Below, piece after piece: positions 59,483 to 64,000 of a stretch of DNA of 64,000 nt. The DNA comes from Pseudomonas frederiksbergensis. GTDB taxonomy: Bacteria; Pseudomonadota; Gammaproteobacteria; Pseudomonadales; Pseudomonadaceae. The position numbers and the translations under genes were made by a program. The stretch spans positions 2,852,001 through 2,916,000 of the forward strand of contig NZ_CP017886.1 in the NCBI RefSeq assembly GCF_001874645.1, in the 5' to 3' direction. The number at the start of each line of letters is the position of its first letter. Position 1 is the first letter of the stretch. Below the pieces are notes generated by a model that saw only the letters and a list, made by a program, of their open reading frames with translations, had not been told where the DNA came from and made no database searches.

Positions 59483-60508
59483 ATGAGCGAGTCAGCGCTG
59501 ATCGGAATCGATCTCGGTAAACACAGTTTCCATCTGCACGGCCAGGACAAATCCGGGCGAGAGGTGTTTCGCAAGAAGCTCTCGCGCCCACAGATGATGC
59601 AGTTCTTCGGCAACCTACCGGCCTGTACCGTGGTGATGGAGGCGTGTGCCGGCGCGCATTTTGTCGCTCGTCAGCTGATCGCCATGGGGCATCAGGCCAA
59701 ACTGATTTCTCCGCAGTTCGTCCGGCCCTTCGTCAAGGGCAACAAAAACGACTTCGTGGATGCCGAGGCCATTTGCGAAGCCGCTTCACGTCCGTCGATG
59801 CGCTTCGTCTCGCCTAAAACCGAGGCCCAGCAGACTCTTTCCGTTCTGCACCGCCTGCGCGAATCGCTGGTGCACGACCGCACCAAAGCCGCCAATCAGA
59901 TGCACGGTTTCCTGTTGGAGTTTGGTATCAGCCTGCCCAAAGGTCTGGCGATCATGAAACGTTTGGCGAGTATCTTGGCCGAGCATGAGTTGCCGGTTCG
60001 GCTCACCGGGCTGTTGCAACAACTGCACGATCACTTCGTTTGCCTGGATGAGCAGATCAAGGAACTGGATAAAGAGCTGGCAAGCCAACTGGCCGCCGAT
60101 GATCTGGGCAGTCGCCTGCTGAGCATGCCGTGTGTCGGCCCGATCACCGCCAGCCTGTTGGCTGTCGAAATGGGCGACGGCCAACAGTACAAGTGCAGTC
60201 GCGACTTCGCCGCGTCTGTGGGTCTGGTGCCCAGACAATACAGCACCGGTGGCAAGGCGAATTTGCTCGGCATCAGCAAGCGCGGTGACAAGCACCTACG
60301 GCAATTGCTGGTGCAGTGTGCTCGGGTCTACATGCAAAGGCTGGACTACCAGCGCGGCCGTTTGGCCGACTGGGTACGCTCAATGCTGACGCGACGCCAC
60401 TCGAACGTGGTGGCCTGTGCCTTGGCTAACAAGCTGGCGCGGATCGCGTGGGCGCTAGCGGCCCACCATACGCAGTATGAAGCAGGGCCAGACGCGCTGA
60501 ACGCCTGA
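59483..60508 (+). CDS. IS110-family transposase (DEDD, serine-containing)
   Basis: A 341-residue transposase. The N-terminal RuvC-like DEDD domain shows Asp10 (GIDLGKHSF), Glu53 (VVMEACAGAH), Asp90 and Asp93 (NKNDFVDAEAI). A coiled linker follows (about 170-205). The C-terminal Transposase_20 domain contains MPCVGPITASLLAVEMGDGQ and the serine region YSTGGKANLLGISKRGDKHL, with Ser254 as the likely nucleophile. The ATG at 59483 has GGAGG eight bases upstream. No frameshift or stop is seen, so it may be active. Confidence 0.93.
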   Translation: MSESALIGIDLGKHSFHLHGQDKSGREVFRKKLSRPQMMQFFGNLPACTVVMEACAGAHFVARQLIAMGHQAKLISPQFVRPFVKGNKNDFVDAEAICEAASRPSMRFVSPKTEAQQTLSVLHRLRESLVHDRTKAANQMHGFLLEFGISLPKGLAIMKRLASILAEHELPVRLTGLLQQLHDHFVCLDEQIKELDKELASQLAADDLGSRLLSMPCVGPITASLLAVEMGDGQQYKCSRDFAASVGLVPRQYSTGGKANLLGISKRGDKHLRQLLVQCARVYMQRLDYQRGRLADWVRSMLTRRHSNVVACALANKLARIAWALAAHHTQYEAGPDALNA

Positions 60509-60750
60509 CCCTGCGGTTGTTGCAGTACCACGAACCACCCTTCAGGTTTTGCGATAGCTGAACAACGGATGACGTGAACGGCCCACCGGCCTGACGAACA
60601 ACCTGGCACAAAAATCGGCTTTAGAAAGCCGTCGGTTTTTTCAGGATCGTCAGGCGCGACTCTCATCGTGGCGCGGGGCATGCCCCAAACAGACGCCGGA
60701 TAGATTTAAGCAAGCCAACCACTTCACCCATTAATCAGTATTGCAAAAAC
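60509..60750. ncRNA. Candidate guide (bridge/seek) RNA region of the insertion sequence
   Basis: This 242-base stretch between the transposase stop and the right inverted repeat has no gene. In IS1111-type elements the 3' end encodes an RNA that pairs with donor and target DNA and directs the transposase. The region contains short hairpin-forming parts such as AATCGGCTTTAGAAAGCCG near 60615 and GGCGCGGGGCATGCCCC near 60670. The strand and ends of the RNA cannot be set from sequence alone. Confidence 0.4.
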
Positions 60751-60802
60751 GGGGGTGACCATAGATTTTTATGCCTGTTTAAATCCCTGGTTATCACGCG
60801 AT

Positions 60803-60958
60803 CCGTAGCAGCTGGCGCAGCCTGCGTCCGGCTGCGCAGCAGTCGTAAATCCTGCTTGCAGGGGCTACTTGAATCACCGCGGTTTCTGATTTTACGACTG
60901 CTTCGCCCGAGCGCGGACCTAGCCGGACGCAGCCTCGCAGGCTCGACAGCTGCTACGG
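60803..60958. repeat. REPIN-like long inverted repeat of a second REP family
   Basis: CCGTAGCAGCT (60803-60813) pairs with AGCTGCTACGG (60948-60958), and CAGTCGTAAA (60840-60849) pairs with TTTACGACTG (60891-60900). The arms also share CAGCCTGCGTCCGGC-like parts with differing detail. The core GTAGCAGCTGTCGAGCC-type arm is a REP family common in P. fluorescens, different from the GATCGCAGCC family elsewhere in the window. It lies between the IS element and the CHASE2 kinase gene. Confidence 0.75.
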
Positions 60959-60991
60959 AGGGCAGCTCCATACCGTATTTCAGGAAGTACT

Positions 60992-63298
60992 TCACTCTTC
61001 CAGCAACGGCAGTTGAACGCTGAACGTCGTGCCTTGCCCGATCGCGCTTTCACAGAAAATCCGTCCGCCGTGGCGATCCACCACGGCCTTGACCATCGAC
61101 AATCCCAGACCCAGTCCCTCACTGCCTTGCGACGAAGCAAAGCGCCGGTACTGGCTGAACAGTTCGGGGAGTTCTTCGGCTGCAATACCCTTGCCCTGGT
61201 CGGTGATCTCGCAGGTCAGCCAGCCCTGTGCACAACTGACCCGCACGCTGACGTGCGACCCTGCCGGGCTGTATTTGATGGCGTTTTCCAACAGGTTGAA
61301 CAGCGCCCGAGTCAGCAACGACTGGTCGGCAAGGACCATGCCTTCCGCCTCTTCATCCAGATCATGCAGCAACTCGATCTGCTTGAGTTGCGCGATACTC
61401 ATCGCCTGATCGAACGCATCGAGCACCAGCATCGCGAACATGCTCGGCTCGAACTGGTAAGCCTCGGACTCGGCCTTGGCCAGTTGCACAAAGGCCTCGG
61501 TCAGGCCCAAGGCTTTGCGTACCTGCAACTCGATCTGGTTGAGCAGCTGCGTGTCACCCGTGCCTTGGTAATGCTGGACGTCGAGCAAGGCCAAAATCGC
61601 CGAATGAGGAGCGCGCAGGTCATGGGAAAGGAACCGCAGCAGCACTGCGCGCTGTTCCTCGGCATCGCGCTCAAGGCTCAAATCCGTAAGGCTGAGCAGC
61701 CAGCCAATTGCCGTTCCGCCTTCAGCCGGCAGCAATGGCGCCAGGTCCAGACGCAAACTCCGCCCTTGGGTGTCGCGAAACTCGCTGGTCTCAAGCGTCG
61801 ACAACGCAGGACTTCCCTGCTCAAACAGCCCCGGATAACCAATCTCCGAGAGCCGTTGCAGCAGGTCTTCACCGACCAGATCGCTGGCAAACAGCCCCCG
61901 CGCATTACGGTTGGCCAGCAGGATTCTCCCGCCGGGATCGCTGATCAACGTCGCCACCGGCAGGTACTCCAGGCCGTCAGCGATGAACCGTCGGGTGTCG
62001 CGGGTCCGGCTCATCGCCTGTTCCAGCGCGACGATCTGCCCCTGCAATACATCGCCGGCCGGTGACGACGTGCGGCGGCGCTCGGGAAACACTTTCGGCT
62101 CACTATCAAGCCGTGCCAGTTCCCAGCCGAAGTAGGCGAGCACCGCGCTCAGGCGTCGCCAGTTCCAGATCAAATACCCCAGCAGCATCCCCAGCAAACT
62201 GGCGGTGGGCGACCACCACCAACCGGCTCGGAGCAACAGCGCCGAGGCGAGCAACGCCATCACCATGCAAACCAGGGTCAACCACAAGGCGCGCCGTGGA
62301 CGAAATAACAACAAGGCCAGCAGCAACGCGACAATGGCCGTCGACAACCCGACCGCCCAGCCATCGGCAAGTACCACAATACTGCGCTGTTGCAGCAGAC
62401 CGTTGAGGATGTTGGCTTGAATCTCGATGCCTGGCGTTGTGCCGATGCTCGCCGATTGCGGTGTCACATAGCGGTCACCCAACCCTGGCGCCGTGGAGCC
62501 AATCAGGATCAGGCGATCACGCAGCAACTCGGGTGGCACTTCACCACGCAACACGCTGACGTAAGGAACGCTGGGGAAACCCGCATTCGCGCTGATAAAG
62601 GGAATTCGAATGCCGTTGGTTCGTTGCCAGCCTTGAACCGTCAATGACAACGGCGAGCCGGGCAGGGTAGCCAGCCCGTCTGTGGTCGTCTCGTAGAGCA
62701 GCCAGGCCAGTTGCGACCTTGGGTTGCGCTCAGGGCCTTCGCGCAGGTACACGCTGCGCACGATGCCATCAGCGTCCGCCTCAGCGTTGATATGCCCGAT
62801 ACCTTTGGCACAGCGACTCAGCGGCGCCACGGGTTCGATTTCACCCAGCGGCTGCCCATAACGGGCAACCCCTTCGCGCAGCAAAGGCACGAACACGTTG
62901 CCGGCCCGGCATGCAGCGTGTGCCAGGCGCAGATCGTTGTCGGGAAGTTTGTCAGGCTCGCTGAAAATGACATCGAACAGCACGCCCTTGGCCTTTGCAT
63001 CGCTGAGCCGATCCAGCAGGTCGGCGTGCAAGGTTCGTGACCAGGGCCACTGACCGAGTTGCTGCAAGCTGTAATCGTCGATGGTGACGATGAGGATTCG
63101 CGGGTCGACCGGTAGCGGACTCAGCCGACGCAGATTGTCGTACAGCAGATTGCTCAGCGTCAGCCCATGGTTCAAGGACAGAAGCGCCGTCAGCGGCAGC
63201 AGGATCAGACTGACCCACAGCCATTCCCGGACCATCCGACGAAACAGCCGCTGGGCCTGGGTCGGCTCGCGCCCCTCCTTCCTTGGCCAGTGCTTCAT
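60992..63298 (-). CDS. CHASE2-domain sensor histidine kinase
   Basis: A 768-residue membrane kinase. After one N-terminal span (about 27-42) comes a periplasmic CHASE2 domain (about 45-305; ILIVTIDDYSLQQLGQWPWS, GVLFDVIFSEPDK), then three spans (about 315-380), a PAS-like domain (about 435-545), a HisKA domain with His559 in LSHDLRAP, and an HATPase domain with Asn672 (LLENAIKYSP), DQGKGI and GLGLGLSMVKAVVDRHGG. It should sense an envelope signal and phosphorylate a response regulator not in this window. I chose the ATG at 63298; a TTG at 63304 is also possible. Confidence 0.9.
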   Translation of the reverse strand: MKHWPRKEGREPTQAQRLFRRMVREWLWVSLILLPLTALLSLNHGLTLSNLLYDNLRRLSPLPVDPRILIVTIDDYSLQQLGQWPWSRTLHADLLDRLSDAKAKGVLFDVIFSEPDKLPDNDLRLAHAACRAGNVFVPLLREGVARYGQPLGEIEPVAPLSRCAKGIGHINAEADADGIVRSVYLREGPERNPRSQLAWLLYETTTDGLATLPGSPLSLTVQGWQRTNGIRIPFISANAGFPSVPYVSVLRGEVPPELLRDRLILIGSTAPGLGDRYVTPQSASIGTTPGIEIQANILNGLLQQRSIVVLADGWAVGLSTAIVALLLALLLFRPRRALWLTLVCMVMALLASALLLRAGWWWSPTASLLGMLLGYLIWNWRRLSAVLAYFGWELARLDSEPKVFPERRRTSSPAGDVLQGQIVALEQAMSRTRDTRRFIADGLEYLPVATLISDPGGRILLANRNARGLFASDLVGEDLLQRLSEIGYPGLFEQGSPALSTLETSEFRDTQGRSLRLDLAPLLPAEGGTAIGWLLSLTDLSLERDAEEQRAVLLRFLSHDLRAPHSAILALLDVQHYQGTGDTQLLNQIELQVRKALGLTEAFVQLAKAESEAYQFEPSMFAMLVLDAFDQAMSIAQLKQIELLHDLDEEAEGMVLADQSLLTRALFNLLENAIKYSPAGSHVSVRVSCAQGWLTCEITDQGKGIAAEELPELFSQYRRFASSQGSEGLGLGLSMVKAVVDRHGGRIFCESAIGQGTTFSVQLPLLEE

Positions 63299-63316
63299 CG
63301 GCAAATAGCCGAGTCG

Positions 63317-64000
63317 TTATTGGACACGCGTGGTCCTGGGGTAATAGAAGATGTCATATACCCCGGTCTCTCCCTCAAGCCCCTGCTCGTCATACGCAGA
63401 GAGTCGAACATGGTAGAAAAACGCCTTCAACCCACTGAAGTTGATCTCTGGTGTGCTGGAAAACTGTTCCTGCTTGATGTTCAGGAAGTCCGTGTCGGTC
63501 GCCACTTGCGCCCGGTAGCGCGTGGCCCCGTGCAAGGGTTTCATGATCAATTGCCAGACCGGAGCGGGGCCAGTTTGACCGGTCTGCCCCAATAACTGAG
63601 GCGCGGGCAACAGCTCAATCGGCGTCAGCTTGCCTTCCTTCTGAATGCGTAAACCCTGGCGAGCCATGACCTGCACTTCATCTGCCGGTTTTTCGGCTTT
63701 TTTCGCGAGAGGTTTACCCGTGCGTTTTTTCGCTGGCGCGTCAGCGTCTTCACCACGATCGACGGCCACCTGGCCATTCAGCACTTCGATCAGCGATTGC
63801 CCATTGTCGTTGTTCCGCACCCGAAAGTGTGTGCCTCGGACACCCAGCACGCCGACCGGCGTCACGATCTGAAAACGATCATAGTCGCTGGCGCGCTTAA
63901 TCACATACGACTCGACCTGACCTTGCTCAAGAATCACCTGAGGGACAACAAGTTCTTCGTTCAATCGCAACGTGACCTGCGAACTGGACGGAAGAACGAT
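63317..64000 (-). CDS. FecR-domain protein, partial (5' end outside the window)
   Basis: The frame is open from the right window edge to the stop at 63317, so only the last 228 codons are present. The FecR domain is at the start of the visible part (VTPVGVLGVRGTHFRVR, SLIEVLNGQVAVDRG). A Lys/Ala-rich linker (AKKRTGKPLAKKAEKPAD) and a C-terminal beta-rich domain (YRAQVATDTDFLNIKQE, FYHVRLSAYDEQGLEGE) follow. It lies 18 bases before the CHASE2 kinase and is surely co-transcribed with it, so it may supply or modulate the signal read by CHASE2. It is not linked to a TonB-type sigma/receptor set here. Confidence 0.85.
   Translation of the reverse strand: MVLPSSSQVTLRLNEELVVPQVILEQGQVESYVIKRASDYDRFQIVTPVGVLGVRGTHFRVRNNDNGQSLIEVLNGQVAVDRGEDADAPAKKRTGKPLAKKAEKPADEVQVMARQGLRIQKEGKLTPIELLPAPQLLGQTGQTGPAPVWQLIMKPLHGATRYRAQVATDTDFLNIKQEQFSSTPEINFSGLKAFFYHVRLSAYDEQGLEGETGVYDIFYYPRTTRVQ

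Larger units (their letters stand above)
59416..60762 (+). mobile_element. IS110-family (IS1111-type) insertion sequence, intact
   Basis: A 1.35-kb element with one transposase gene. The ends carry a perfect 12-bp inverted repeat, ATGGTCACCCCC (59416-59427) and GGGGGTGACCAT (60751-60762). In the IS1111 group such repeats lie slightly inside the true ends, so the real borders may be a few bases further out. The 5' non-coding part is short (55 bases) and the 3' part is long (242 bases up to the repeat), the layout of the IS1111 group. No target duplication is evident, as expected for this family. Confidence 0.85.

Noticed and set aside
59254..60991. Loss or displacement of gyrB, which is next to plsC in P. 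aeruginosa
   Set aside because: I cannot tell from this window. In other Pseudomonas lineages gyrB is not adjacent to plsC, so its absence need not mean a rearrangement here.

Overview
The window is chromosomal DNA of a Pseudomonas, most likely of the P. fluorescens/P. putida type. High GC content, the gene order and the repeat families support this: REP elements with the core GATCGCAGCC...GGCAGCTCCTAC, and GATCGTTCCCACGC hairpins. The genes match those that lie on either side of the replication origin in P. aeruginosa (polA-thrB-znu-met, cox, trpBA, dprA-def-fmt-rsmB-trkA, glyQS-gmhB-plsC), so this is core, origin-proximal DNA with few accessory insertions. No tRNA, rRNA, prophage or CRISPR was seen.

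Layout. 1-8.9 kb: 5' end of polA (with an apparent one-base loss in a C run just after its start), a DUF2782 protein, thrB, the zinc uptake system (znuA divergent from zur-znuC-znuB), a lipoprotein and the methionine importer metNIQ. 8.9-17.5 kb: a leftward caa3/aa3-type cytochrome c oxidase cluster (ctaC, ctaD, ctaG, ctaE, then SURF1, a small membrane protein, ctaA, cyoE, senC), interrupted by one rightward gene for a DUF2909 membrane protein. 17.5-32.8 kb: an unknown protein, a SulP transporter next to a beta-carbonic anhydrase, a radical SAM gene with a perfect LexA-type operator, a TpbA-like periplasmic phosphatase, yheV-prlC, a gamma-carbonic anhydrase, a HAD phosphatase, several small envelope proteins, osmC, an LLM oxidoreductase, dodecin and a DUF883 protein. 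32.8-36.1 kb: a 156-bp MITE-like element lying exactly between two convergent stop codons, then trpI divergent from trpBA. 36.1-42.3 kb: a CigR-like protein, a DOPA-dioxygenase-like protein, and a choline-O-sulfate module (LysR regulator, betC, choX, sulP). 42.3-59.3 kb: housekeeping genes aroE, hemF, qor, tsaC, dprA, a LysM protein, def, fmt, rsmB, trkA, a TPR protein, a PilZ protein, an LpxL-type acyltransferase, tag, glyQ, glyS, gmhB and plsC. 59.4-60.8 kb: an intact IS110-family (IS1111-type) insertion sequence. 61-64 kb: a leftward CHASE2 sensor kinase preceded by a FecR-domain gene that runs off the window.

Most genes are ordinary core genes. The points most worth a second look are the insertion sequence, whose long 3' non-coding end is a candidate guide (bridge/seek) RNA; the MITE-like element with a TTAG duplication that supplies both neighbouring stop codons; the polA reading-frame break; the excess of perfect DnaA boxes; and the FecR-CHASE2 signalling pair. 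I did not find a system that I can claim is wholly undescribed.
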